A stretch of DNA of 41,602 bases from Caulobacter sp. (GTDB taxonomy: Bacteria; Pseudomonadota; Alphaproteobacteria; Caulobacterales; Caulobacteraceae): positions 1-41,602 of the forward strand of contig JAGIBE010000166.1 of NCBI GenBank assembly GCA_017744495.1, read 5' to 3'. The notes under the pieces are model-generated. The model was not told where the DNA came from. It made no database searches and worked only from the letters and a program-made list of their open reading frames with translations. The first letter of the stretch is position 1. The number at the start of each line of letters is the position of its first letter. This document shows positions 16,212 through 23,382 of this stretch, piece after piece. Position numbers and translations under genes: made by a program.

Positions 16212-17711
16212 ATGGACGCCGCCACGCCTCCCGAAAGCGCCGCCGCCAAGCCCGAACCGGCGAACCGCCCGTCGATCTGGCCCAAGGTCCCGCCGGCCTT
16301 CGTGCGCACCGTGCTGTCGGGCCATTCGGGCCTGGGCCTGGTCGCCGCCGCCCTGATCTACATCGTCTGCCTGTCGGGCGCCGTCGTGGTGTTCGCCAAC
16401 GAGCTGAAGTTGTGGGAGGAGCCCGCCGCCCCGCCCCAGACCACCGCCAGCCCGCAGGCCGTCCAGGCCTTCGCCGAGGCGATCACCAAGGCCCATCCCA
16501 AGGCGGGCGTCGTCTATATGGGCCTGCCCTCGCCCGATATGCCGCGCCTCTACGCCTTCGTCGGCGAGCAGGTGTTCGTGGCCGACGCTCAAGGCCGGAT
16601 CGCGGGCGAAGCCAGCGCGCCCTGGGTCCACTTCCTCGAGCACCTGCACATTTATCTGCATCTGCCCGAGACCATCGGCCTGATCGTGGTGGGTCTGGTC
16701 GGCGCGGCCCTGACCGGCCTGATCGTCTCCGGCTTCCTGGCCCATCCCAAGATCTTCCGCGACGCTTTCGCCTTCCGCTGGGCCGGCGCCAAGCGGCTGT
16801 CTCAGGCCGACCTGCACAACCGCCTCAGCGTCTGGGGCGCGCCGTTCCACCTCGTGGTCGCCTGGACCGGGGCCTATATCGGCCTGGCCACCCTGCTGCT
16901 GTTCGCGGTGGCCGGCGTGACCACCAAGGGCGACATCGCCAAGGTCACCGCTCCGATCTACGGCGAGGTCCCCAAGGCCGACCCGACGCCCGCCGCCTTC
17001 CCCGACCTGGTCAAGACCCTGGCCTGGTTCGACGGCAAGCCGGACCTGAAGCCCACCCTGATCTCACTGACCGCGCTCGGGACCAAGGGCCAGATGGTCG
17101 AGGTCAACGCGGGCATGCCCAAACGATTGATCTACGCCGAGCGCTACACCTTCGACGTCCAGGGCCGGATGACCCGCAAGTTGGGCCTCTCGAACGACGG
17201 TCTGGGCAAGCAGGTCTTCGCCTCATCCTATCCGCTGCACTTCGGCTCGTTCGGCGGCTTGCCGGTCAAGATCGCCTACGGCCTGCTGGGCGCGGCGCTG
17301 TGCGTGGTCACGTCGAGCGGCGTGACCATCTGGCTGACCCGCCGCCGCGACCGGGGACGCCCGGCAGAACGGCTGGAGAAGGCCTGGGCGGCCATTGTCT
17401 GGGGCTCGACCTTCGCCCTGGCCCTGTCGGCCGCCCTGCTGCTGGCGCTGAAGGTCCCGCCGGTCTGGACGTTCTGGGCGCCGCTGGCGGTGCTGATCGC
17501 GGCCGCCGTGGCGGTGAAGGACGCCCGCTTCTGGATCGTCAGCCTACGGATCGCCACCAGCGTGGCCCTGGCGGCGACCATGGCGATCCAGGCCGTGAAG
17601 TTCGGCGGTATGGCGTTCAGCGGCGTGGCCCTGGGCGTGAACCTGACCCTGCTGGCCCTGGCGGCGGTCATCGCGCCGTGGCGCAAGCCGCTGGCCCGGG
17701 CCGCGGCCTAG
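16212..17711 (+). CDS. PepSY-associated membrane-helix protein, likely periplasmic/inner-membrane iron reductase
   Basis: This 499-residue protein has the PepSY_TM architecture: a first helix HSGLGLVAAALIYIVCLSG at about residues 37-55, a periplasmic PepSY-like region, a His-rich second segment HFLEHLHIYLHLPETIG, a third helix block beginning HNRLSVWGAPFHLVVAWTGA, a second PepSY region, a fourth helix after YPLHFGSFGG, and a C-terminal set of four helices. The conserved His residues at helix ends are those proposed to bind heme in FoxB/FpvG/PiuB-like siderophore reductases. It is third in the operon after the siderophore receptor. The likely role is electron transfer across the inner membrane to release iron from siderophores. 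Its stop overlaps the convergent GST gene by four bases. Confidence 0.88.
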   Translation: MDAATPPESAAAKPEPANRPSIWPKVPPAFVRTVLSGHSGLGLVAAALIYIVCLSGAVVVFANELKLWEEPAAPPQTTASPQAVQAFAEAITKAHPKAGVVYMGLPSPDMPRLYAFVGEQVFVADAQGRIAGEASAPWVHFLEHLHIYLHLPETIGLIVVGLVGAALTGLIVSGFLAHPKIFRDAFAFRWAGAKRLSQADLHNRLSVWGAPFHLVVAWTGAYIGLATLLLFAVAGVTTKGDIAKVTAPIYGEVPKADPTPAAFPDLVKTLAWFDGKPDLKPTLISLTALGTKGQMVEVNAGMPKRLIYAERYTFDVQGRMTRKLGLSNDGLGKQVFASSYPLHFGSFGGLPVKIAYGLLGAALCVVTSSGVTIWLTRRRDRGRPAERLEKAWAAIVWGSTFALALSAALLLALKVPPVWTFWAPLAVLIAAAVAVKDARFWIVSLRIATSVALAATMAIQAVKFGGMAFSGVALGVNLTLLALAAVIAPWRKPLARAAA

Positions 17712-18349
17712 CCGTCGATCCAGTCGGTCAGCCCCTCGCGGACGTGGACCTCGCGCAGCGAGGGCATGGCGCGCATGCGGGACAGGTAGCGGGCGATGTT
17801 GGGCCAGACCGTCGCGGGCCTGGGCATATTGCGCGACCAGCGCATCAGCATGGTCGCCAGGAGGTCCGCCGCCGACAGCCGCGCGCCCAGCAGATAGGGT
17901 CCGTCCTGGTCGCCCAGATGGGCGTCGATGCGGTCCCAGATCGCCTCGATCCGGGCCCGCGAGGTGGCGGTGACCGCCTCGGTCCCCGCCTCGCCCGCCC
18001 ACTCGTGGGGATAGAACCAGGCCCGAAAGGCCGGCATCACCGTGTTGGCCAGATAGACCATCCACTGCAGATAGGCCGCCCGCTCGGCCGCGCCGGACGG
18101 CGGAGCGAAGCCCGCTTCGGCGTGGCGCTCGGCCAGCAGCATCAGGATCGCCGCCACCTCGCAGACGGGCGCGCCGTCGACAATCAGGGTCGGCACCACG
18201 CCGCTGGGATTGAGCTTCAGATAGTCGGGATGTTTCTGGGCGCCGGTGGCGGTGTCGGTCAGGACCAGCTCGAACGGAACGCTCAGTTCGATCAGCAGCC
18301 AGTGGACCGCCAGGCTGGCCGTGCTAGGGCTGTAATAGAGCTGGTACAT
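17708..18349 (-). CDS. Glutathione S-transferase family protein
   Basis: This 213-residue cytoplasmic protein has an N-terminal thioredoxin-fold GST domain. MYQLYYSPSTASLAVHWLL holds the catalytic-region Ser/Thr residues, LNPSGVVPTLIVDG the cis-Pro loop, and CEVAAILMLLAERH the region that normally binds the glutathione gamma-glutamyl group. A helical C-terminal domain follows from about residue 90, ending LSAADLLATMLMRW and DWIDG. It conjugates or reduces electrophiles with glutathione. I chose ATG 18349 because it begins exactly at the GST fold. An upstream ATG at 18397 would add MTTLTDPSPRKRVRDR. The choice matters because a strong hairpin covers the ribosome-binding site of the inner start. 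Confidence 0.9.
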   Translation of the reverse strand: MYQLYYSPSTASLAVHWLLIELSVPFELVLTDTATGAQKHPDYLKLNPSGVVPTLIVDGAPVCEVAAILMLLAERHAEAGFAPPSGAAERAAYLQWMVYLANTVMPAFRAWFYPHEWAGEAGTEAVTATSRARIEAIWDRIDAHLGDQDGPYLLGARLSAADLLATMLMRWSRNMPRPATVWPNIARYLSRMRAMPSLREVHVREGLTDWIDG

Positions 18350-18350
18350 G

Positions 18351-18383
18351 CGATCCCTCACCCGTTTGCGGGGCGAGGGATCG
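18351..18383. promoter_or_regulatory. Hairpin covering the Shine-Dalgarno of the GST gene
   Basis: CGATCCCTC and GAGGGATCG form a perfect 9-bp outer stem, with CCCG/CGGG pairing inside around a short loop. In the minus-strand mRNA the GAGGG Shine-Dalgarno of the GST start at 18349 lies within the outer stem, one base from the AUG. The element could reduce GST translation until melted, or it may simply be coding if translation starts at 18397. Confidence 0.5.
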
Positions 18384-18438
18384 GTCAGGGTGGTCAAGCT
18401 GTCAATCGCTGAGCGACGAAGCGCCGCCGGCGGGCGGC

Positions 18439-18675
18439 CTAATGCTTTTCGCGCCAGGCGGCCTTAGCGGCGTCCTTGGTCAGGCTCAGATGCACGCCGT
18501 CGTCGTCGATGTGATCGACCCAGGTGATCGGGATCAGGTGGTGCTTGAGGCCGCCGCCCAGGTCCAGCTTGGCCAGTTCGATCTCGCCGCCGACCACGTG
18601 GTCCACCCGCCCGACATGGCCCCCGTCGGAACCGACCACTTCCAGATGTTCGCGGATTTGCGAGGCGTCGATCAT
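18439..18675 (-). CDS. DUF2171/PRC-barrel-like small protein
   Basis: This 78-residue cytoplasmic protein begins MIDASQIREHLEVVGSDG and continues with HVGRVDHVVGGEIELAKLD and HHLIPITWVDHIDDDGVHL. This is the typical pattern of DUF2171 proteins, which resemble a PRC-barrel beta-fold with the phrase 'vvgsDGxxvGxvdxv'. Such proteins are often stress-induced and their function is unknown. The ATG at 18675 has an ideal AAAGGAGGA Shine-Dalgarno, so the longer in-frame start at 18738 is rejected. It lies downstream of, and divergent from, the secreted DUF6807-like gene, with 178 bases between starts, and about 90 bases upstream of the GST start on the same strand. Confidence 0.85.
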   Translation of the reverse strand: MIDASQIREHLEVVGSDGGHVGRVDHVVGGEIELAKLDLGGGLKHHLIPITWVDHIDDDGVHLSLTKDAAKAAWREKH

Positions 18676-18853
18676 GGGGATCCTCCTTTTGATGGACGTC
18701 AGGAGGGCAAACGGACGGCGTCGCGGCGCAGTTTCCAAAAGGCTTGCGGGTGGCGACCGTTCCCCTTATGTTCTAGCCAAGGTTGCGGCTTTGCTCTGGT
18801 CGCGTTCCTGGCTATCACTCGAGAAACGGCCGTCCCCTCCAGAGGAAACACCG

Positions 18854-19849
18854 ATGATCCGACCGCTCGCCGCCCTGCTCCTCGCAGCCAGCGCGACAGC
18901 CTGGACGGGAACCGCCTGGGCTCAGGCGGCCGAGCCGGCGACCGCTTCGGCGACGGCCGCGCCGGCGGCCTCTGAACCCCCACCCGCTCCCGCGCCCGCG
19001 ACGCCCCTGCCCCGCGTGGACGCCGTGTTCGCGGCCGACGGGGTGACCATCACCGACGGCGGCAAGAGCGTCCTATTCTACCGCACGGCAGCCGCCGATC
19101 CGCGCGAGCCGGGCCGGCTGAACTACGTCCATCCGATCTGGGCGCCGGACGGCGCGGTGCTGACCGAGGACCGCCCCGCCGATCATCTGCACCAGCGCGG
19201 CGCGTTCTGGAGCTGGCACCAGGTGCTGGTCGACGGCAAGAATGTCGCCGACGGCTGGTTCATGAAGGGCCTGACCTTCAACCTCCGCGAAAAGCGCTTC
19301 AAGGGCGACGCGGCGGGCGGCGGAACCCTGGTGGTCAACGCCGACTGGATCGTCAATTCCACGCCCGAGGTGCAGTACGTGGCGCGCGAGACCACCAAGG
19401 TCCGCGTCTATCCGCTGAAGGACGGCGCGCGGCGCATCGACTTCGACACCGTGATCACCGCCCGCAGCGACACCCTGGGCCTGGGCGGCAGCGACGACGT
19501 CAAGGGCTATGGCGGCTTCTCGGTGCGGCTGATCAGGCCCGATCGCCTGAATTTCGGCTCGGGCGGCAAGACCGTGACCCCGGCGAACGAGCCCGTCGAG
19601 GCGGGCAAGTCCATGGGCTTCGCCTGGACGCAGGGCGGCGGCTCGCCCGCCTGGACGGTGGGCCTGGCCTGCAAGGCCAATGGCGCGCCGATCACCCGCT
19701 GGATCCTGCGCAAGGAACTGTCGATGCAGAACTGCGTCTTCCCCGGACGGGCGCCGTTCGTGCTGAAGAAGGGCGAGACCCTGCGCCTGCAGTCGACGCT
19801 GATCCTGCGTCCCGCGACGCCGCCCGCCGCTGGAGCCAAGAAGGGCTGA
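18854..19849 (+). CDS. Secreted DUF6807 (PmoA-like) family protein
   Basis: This 331-residue exported protein has a signal peptide ending near TAWA-QAAEP, followed by a Pro/Ala-rich linker (residues about 27-55). The globular part begins VDAVFAADGVTITDGGKSVLFYR and includes LNYVHPIWAPDG, DHLHQRGAFWSWHQVLVDGKN and YGGFSVRL. These match the PmoA-like/DUF6807 family, which is often found with sugar-degradation enzymes and has an HxHHRG-like conserved motif; here the motif reads DHLHQRG. The enzymatic role is unknown. AGAGGA upstream of ATG 18854 is the Shine-Dalgarno. The following DUF4169 gene starts three bases after its stop, so the two are probably cotranscribed. Confidence 0.82.
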   Translation: MIRPLAALLLAASATAWTGTAWAQAAEPATASATAAPAASEPPPAPAPATPLPRVDAVFAADGVTITDGGKSVLFYRTAAADPREPGRLNYVHPIWAPDGAVLTEDRPADHLHQRGAFWSWHQVLVDGKNVADGWFMKGLTFNLREKRFKGDAAGGGTLVVNADWIVNSTPEVQYVARETTKVRVYPLKDGARRIDFDTVITARSDTLGLGGSDDVKGYGGFSVRLIRPDRLNFGSGGKTVTPANEPVEAGKSMGFAWTQGGGSPAWTVGLACKANGAPITRWILRKELSMQNCVFPGRAPFVLKKGETLRLQSTLILRPATPPAAGAKKG

Positions 19850-19852
19850 TCG

Positions 19853-20029
19853 ATGGCCGAGATCCTCAACCTGAACCAGGCCCGCAAGGCCAAGGCCAAG
19901 ACCGACGCCAAGACCAAGGCCGCCGAGAACCGCGCCAAGTTCGGCCGCGCCAAGGTCGACAAGGCCCTGGACGCGGCGCGCGCCGAAAAGCTGAAGCGCG
20001 ACCTGGACGGGGCCAAGCGGGAAGAGTGA
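19853..20029 (+). CDS. DUF4169 family small protein (58 residues)
   Basis: This short gene starts at ATG 19853, overlapping the TGATCGATG junction just after the DUF6807-like stop. It encodes MAEILNLNQARKAKAKTDAK, then AAENRAKFGRAKVDKA and ending LKRDLDGAKREE. The N-terminal NLNxARKAKA, the central AENRxxFGR and the C-terminal LDG-containing end are the known features of the small alphaproteobacterial DUF4169 family. It is highly basic and helical with no membrane segment, and its function is unknown. The GCTGATCG leader carries only a weak Shine-Dalgarno, consistent with coupling to the upstream gene. In relatives it often neighbours ribbon-helix-helix proteins; here the RHH gene is elsewhere in the window (23483). 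Confidence 0.85.
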   Translation: MAEILNLNQARKAKAKTDAKTKAAENRAKFGRAKVDKALDAARAEKLKRDLDGAKREE

Positions 20030-20063
20030 ACGAGCGCGCGGCGTTCGAATGAACTCTTTCGCG

Positions 20064-20122
20064 ACATCGATCCCCCGCTTTCGCGCCCCATAGCCGAGAC
20101 GCTTGCGGCGCGAGATCGATGT
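20064..20122. other. Extended two-part hairpin between convergent genes, possible terminator or structured RNA
   Basis: ACATCGATC (20064-20072) pairs perfectly with GATCGATGT (20114-20122). Just inside, TCGCGCC (20081-20087) pairs with GGCGCGA (20107-20113). The right arm is thus a continuous 16-base arm, while the left is split by an 8-base bulge, with a 19-base loop. It lies between the DUF4169 stop (20029) and a small minus-strand gene ending at 20127, where a bidirectional terminator would be expected. No T-tract is seen on either strand. Confidence 0.45.
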
Positions 20123-20126
20123 TGGC

Positions 20127-20288
20127 CTAGCGCGGAGCCAGCGGACGGCGGGATGCGCCCTGCATCGCCTCGATCGCCTGCTCACGCGCCACGCGGCCCA
20201 GCCATGCCTTGCACGCCGTGGCGCGCTGCTGAAGCCCGGCCAGCCGACCGAATATGAATTCCTTATGGATATGGACCGTCTGTTCCAT
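20127..20288 (-). CDS. Possible small gene (53 residues), unknown
   Basis: The minus strand from ATG 20288 encodes a basic, mildly amphipathic peptide starting MEQTVHIHKEFIFGRLAGLQ and ending QGASRRPLAPR. A GAGG lies about eight bases upstream, and most codons end in G or C, but somewhat less uniformly than in neighbours. It is divergent from the LysR gene (96 bases between starts) and convergent with DUF4169 across a large hairpin, so the layout suits an independent transcription unit. I recognise no family. It may equally be a chance frame in a 350-base intergenic region. A longer frame starting at 20381 would overlap the LysR operator and is less likely. Confidence 0.4.
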   Translation of the reverse strand: MEQTVHIHKEFIFGRLAGLQQRATACKAWLGRVAREQAIEAMQGASRRPLAPR

Positions 20289-20369
20289 CACCGTCGCCTC
20301 GATTGCGTTACGATGAGGAGGTTTTCGCGCCGCGAGCGCCGCGTGACAAACGGAGCCTCCTTGGGTAAT

Positions 20370-20386
20370 CATAAGCACCACTTATG
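20370..20386. promoter_or_regulatory. LysR-type T-N11-A box overlapping the LysR start codon
   Basis: CATAAG-cacca-CTTATG is a perfect 6-5-6 palindrome containing the classic T-N11-A spacing (T 20372, A 20384) of LysR-type binding sites. Its right arm includes the ATG of the LysR gene itself. The site would allow direct autorepression and may also serve the divergent small gene. Confidence 0.6.
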
Positions 20387-21304
20387 CCAGACATCCTTGC
20401 CACCCTGCCGCTCAGCGCCATCCGGATCTTCGAGGCCGCCGCGCGCCTGAAGAGCTTCACCCGCGCCGCCGACGAGTTGGGCGTCAGCCAGGCCGCGGTC
20501 AGCTGGCAGGTGAAGGCCCTGGAACAGCGCCTGGACCAGCCGCTGTTCACCCGCCTGCCCCGCGAGGTGACCCTGACCCCGGCCGGCGATCGGCTGTCGC
20601 GGGCGGCGAGCGAGGCGATGAGCGTCCTGCGCATGGCCGTGTCCGACCTGGTCGACACCGAGGAAGGCGTGCTGTCGATCACCACGGTGCAGAGCGTGGG
20701 CGGCCAGTGGCTGGCGCCGCGCCTGGGCGGTTTCCAGATCGCCCATCCCAGGATCGCCGTGCGGCTGGACGCCTCCAGCCGGGTGGTCGACCTGCAGCGC
20801 GAGCCGTTCGACCTGGCCCTGCGCGCCGGCCACGGCGACTGGCCGGGACTGGAGGCGCACTTCCTGATCCCGGCGGCCCAGACCGTGCTGTGCACGCCGC
20901 AGGTCCTGGCCCAGGTGGGCGGACTGGCGACCCCGGCCGACCTGCTGCGCGCGCCGCGGATCGGCTCGCCGGACTTCTGGGCGTCGTGGTTCGCGGCGGC
21001 GGGGGTCGATACCAGCGGCGACCACGCCCCGCCGCGCCTGTCGGCCGACGCCCAGGCGTTGGAGGTGGCCTCGGCCCTCGCCGGTCAGGGCGTGGCCCTG
21101 GGCTCGCCGATCTTCTTCGCCCAGGAGATCGCCCAGGGCCGGTTGGTCGCGCCGTTCGACATCGTCGCCGACAACGGCGGCGGCGGTTATTGGCTGGCCT
21201 ATCCGGCCGAACGCCGCCGGGTGCGCAAGATCGCCGCCTTCCGCGACTGGATCCTGGACCAGGCGGCGTCCGACCCGCTGGTCGCCCGCTATCGGAAGAG
21301 CTAG
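20384..21304 (+). CDS. LysR-family transcriptional regulator (GcvA-like)
   Basis: This 306-residue regulator has the LysR winged helix-turn-helix at residues 8-65: LSAIRIFEAAARLKSFTRAA, DELGVSQAAVSWQVKALEQR, LFTRLPREVTLTPAGDRL. A periplasmic-binding-protein-like effector domain follows from about residue 90. The TPAGDRL ending and overall pattern place it in the GcvA/AmpR-type subgroup. It carries its own candidate operator over the start codon and no visible Shine-Dalgarno. It is convergent with modA (four-base overlap of stops), so its target is not obviously modA. The small divergent gene at 20127-20288 is the natural neighbour target. The effector is unknown. Confidence 0.92.
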   Translation: MPDILATLPLSAIRIFEAAARLKSFTRAADELGVSQAAVSWQVKALEQRLDQPLFTRLPREVTLTPAGDRLSRAASEAMSVLRMAVSDLVDTEEGVLSITTVQSVGGQWLAPRLGGFQIAHPRIAVRLDASSRVVDLQREPFDLALRAGHGDWPGLEAHFLIPAAQTVLCTPQVLAQVGGLATPADLLRAPRIGSPDFWASWFAAAGVDTSGDHAPPRLSADAQALEVASALAGQGVALGSPIFFAQEIAQGRLVAPFDIVADNGGGGYWLAYPAERRRVRKIAAFRDWILDQAASDPLVARYRKS

Positions 21305-22065
21305 CGGCGGACCTGGTAGCCGTAGTGCTTGATGATGGCGACGGTGGTCGGCGACTTCAGAAAGGTCAGGAACGCCCGGGCGGCGGGGTTCTTCTCGCCG
21401 GTCTTCAACAGCACCGCCTGCTGCTCGATCGGCGCGTGGTCGGCGCTCGGGACCAGCCAGCGCGAGCCGCCCGGCTCGGCGATCACCTGCGACAGGGCCA
21501 CGAAGCCCACCTCGGCGTTGCCCGTGGCGACGTACTGATAGGCCTGAGTGATCGAGGAGCCCTTGACGAGCTTCGGAGTCAGGGCGTCGTACACCTTCAA
21601 CTTCCGCATCGTCTGCACCGCCGCCAGGCCGTAGGGCGCGGCGGTGGGGTCGGCGATAGACAGCTTCTCGAACTTGCCCGACTTCAGCACCGCGCCCTTG
21701 TCGTCGACCAGACCCGGCGTCTTTGAGTAAAGCACCAGCCGGCCGAAGGCGTAGGTGTAGCGCGTGCCGGCCACGGCCAGACCCTCGTCCTCGGCCTTCT
21801 TGGGCCGGTCGGCGTCGGCCGAGAGGAAGACCTCGTACGGCGCCCCATGGGCCATCTGGGTATAGAATTGGCCCGACGAGCCGAAGCTGAGGGTGGCGGT
21901 GTGACCGGTCTTGGCCTTGAAGGCCGCGGCGATCTCCTTCGCCGGCTCGGTGAAGTTAGCGGCGACCGCCACCTGGGTGTCGGCGGCCAGGGCCGGCCCG
22001 GCGCATACGGACAGGACGGCCCCGAACAGGGTCAGGCCCACGAGCTTGAAGCGACGGGTGATCAT
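21301..22065 (-). CDS. modA: Molybdate ABC transporter substrate-binding protein, orphan
   Basis: This 254-residue periplasmic protein has a signal peptide (hydrophobic region after MITRRFKLVG, cleavage near ALA-AD). The family blocks are VAVAANFTEPAKEIAAAF, LSFGSSGQFYTQMAHGAPYEVFLSADADRPKKAE, a Ser/Gly oxyanion-binding region, IADPTAAPYGLAAVQTM and a C-terminal FLTFLKSPTTVAIIKHYGY. These are ModA features for binding molybdate or tungstate. I chose ATG 22065; a longer frame from 22113 would place the promoter palindrome inside the coding region. No modB or modC permease/ATPase lies beside it, so it must use a transporter encoded elsewhere or have another role. It is convergent with the LysR gene. 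Confidence 0.9.
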   Translation of the reverse strand: MITRRFKLVGLTLFGAVLSVCAGPALAADTQVAVAANFTEPAKEIAAAFKAKTGHTATLSFGSSGQFYTQMAHGAPYEVFLSADADRPKKAEDEGLAVAGTRYTYAFGRLVLYSKTPGLVDDKGAVLKSGKFEKLSIADPTAAPYGLAAVQTMRKLKVYDALTPKLVKGSSITQAYQYVATGNAEVGFVALSQVIAEPGGSRWLVPSADHAPIEQQAVLLKTGEKNPAARAFLTFLKSPTTVAIIKHYGYQVRR

Positions 22066-22104
22066 GAAATCTCTCTGAGCGGGGTCCGACGCCAGAAGCG
22101 TTAT

Positions 22105-22117
22105 GTAGTTCAACTAC
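22105..22117. promoter_or_regulatory. Perfect palindrome in the modA promoter
   Basis: GTAGTT-c-AACTAC is a perfect 6-1-6 inverted repeat about 40 bases before the modA start. On the modA strand a TTGACG (plus-strand CGTCAA at 22132-22137) lies 14 bases upstream of it, matching the Caulobacter housekeeping -35. The palindrome therefore falls where the -10 would be, as expected of a repressor operator. Confidence 0.5.
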
Positions 22118-22170
22118 CGAACGCAAAGAATCGTCAAGGCCCGCCGAGCGCCAACGACGCCAAGCGCCAC

Positions 22171-22575
22171 CTAGTCGCGCAGGAAGCTGTCCACCAGCGC
22201 CTGGTCGCCGTCATAGACCCAGCACTCGGCCAGCAGGTCGTCGGCGATGCGGTAGACCAGGACGCGGTCCAGTTCGGTGACGACGCCGTCGCGCTCGAAC
22301 GCCTCGCGGGCGATGACCACCGCCCGCTCGGGACCGGCGGTGACGTCGACGATGCGGACCAACTTGCGGCGGGTCCGGCGGCTGACCTCGGCCAAGGCCG
22401 CCAGGGCGGCGGCCAGGCCGACATGGTCGCCGGTCAGTGGATGATCGCCGAAATAGTGCAGGGTGAAGTCGGGGTGATAACAGGCGCGCAGGGCCGCCAG
22501 ATCGCCGTCGCGCCACGCCTGGGCGTAGCGTTCGACGACCGCGCGGTTCGCCGCCGCCCGGCTCTCGGGGCTCAC
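22171..22575 (-). CDS. SnoaL-like/NTF2-fold protein coupled to a Coq4 gene
   Basis: This 134-residue protein starts at GTG 22575, sharing the GTGA junction with the Coq4 stop, so translation is coupled. The sequence AVVERYAQAWRDGDLAALRACYHPDFTLHYFGDHPLTG is a textbook SnoaL/NTF2-like cone: helix, then DxxAL and H-D-F on the first strand. Later come AVVIAREAFERDG, LDRVLVYRIADDLLAECWVYD, ending SFLRD. SnoaL folds bind small hydrophobic molecules and may act as isomerases, cyclases or carriers. Its pairing with Coq4 suggests a role with a quinone or isoprenoid ligand, but that is inference. The longer frame reaching 22905 merely overlaps Coq4. Confidence 0.85.
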   Translation of the reverse strand: MSPESRAAANRAVVERYAQAWRDGDLAALRACYHPDFTLHYFGDHPLTGDHVGLAAALAALAEVSRRTRRKLVRIVDVTAGPERAVVIAREAFERDGVVTELDRVLVYRIADDLLAECWVYDGDQALVDSFLRD

Positions 22576-23354
22576 GCCGCCTCGGCGAAGCGGTCGCGGT
22601 ACTGCGGCGGGATGGCGGCGTAGGCGGTGTTGGGCGCGACCTTCAGGGTGCGGCGCGCTTCCTCCAGCGGCATGGCGAACAGGGCCGGATAGTCCACCGC
22701 CGGCAGCCAGGCCGCCGAGCGACCGTTGCGCCAGGCCTCGCGCACGGCCTTGCCGTAGGGCTGGCCCAGCTTGGATTTCTGGAACTGGCGGGCGCCGGCC
22801 AAGGCGATGACGGCGAAGCCCAGGCTGCGGGTCTGGGCGTAGGAGAAGGCCACGACGCAGACCTCGCCGAGCGCGTCGGTGCCGTAGCCGGTCAGCACGT
22901 GCCAAACGTCGTGCACGTCGCGCATGCGGCGGGCGTACCAGGCCAGCGGATGAGCGGCGTCGACATCGGCCTCGGGGACCTTGCGGCTCTCCTCGGCCAG
23001 GCCTTCGGCTGACAGGCCGCGCGGGGCGATGAAGTCACGATAGGCCGCGCCCACCGTGCCGGGGCCGAACTGGGCCAGCCAGACCGGGTCCGACAGCCGT
23101 TCGGCGAACTCGTCGCGCTCATAGGCGATGCGGCCGCCCTCGGGCGTGCTGAGCAGGCGGCGGTAGCCTTTGGGGATCGCGCTGCCCGACAGGGCGCGCA
23201 TGATCTCGAACACCTGGGCGGTGTCTTCCTTGTCGGCGATCAGGCGCCGAACGGCGCGCAGCGCTCGCAAAGGCTGCAAGTTGAACGCCTGGCGTCCCCG
23301 CTGCATCGGTTGTCGGGCCTTTGGCTCACCCAGCACTTGCGCGGCTGCGATCAT
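22572..23354 (-). CDS. Coq4-family protein (ubiquinone-pathway type)
   Basis: This 260-residue cytoplasmic protein carries the Coq4 signature around residues 146-163: HDVWHVLTGYGTDALGE, i.e. the HDxxH-x11-E metal-binding motif. An Arg/Lys-rich N-terminus and a central ALSGSAIPKGYRRLL region precede it. In eukaryotes Coq4 scaffolds the coenzyme Q synthome and has recently been assigned C1 decarboxylation/hydroxylation of the ring. Bacterial homologues are less studied. ATG 23354 has an AGGAG Shine-Dalgarno. The stop overlaps the SnoaL-like gene start by four bases. A symmetrical element covers its putative -10, so the pair is probably regulated as one unit. Confidence 0.88.
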   Translation of the reverse strand: MIAAAQVLGEPKARQPMQRGRQAFNLQPLRALRAVRRLIADKEDTAQVFEIMRALSGSAIPKGYRRLLSTPEGGRIAYERDEFAERLSDPVWLAQFGPGTVGAAYRDFIAPRGLSAEGLAEESRKVPEADVDAAHPLAWYARRMRDVHDVWHVLTGYGTDALGEVCVVAFSYAQTRSLGFAVIALAGARQFQKSKLGQPYGKAVREAWRNGRSAAWLPAVDYPALFAMPLEEARRTLKVAPNTAYAAIPPQYRDRFAEAA

Positions 23355-23382
23355 GAGGCATGCTCCTGCTGACCCGATAAAG

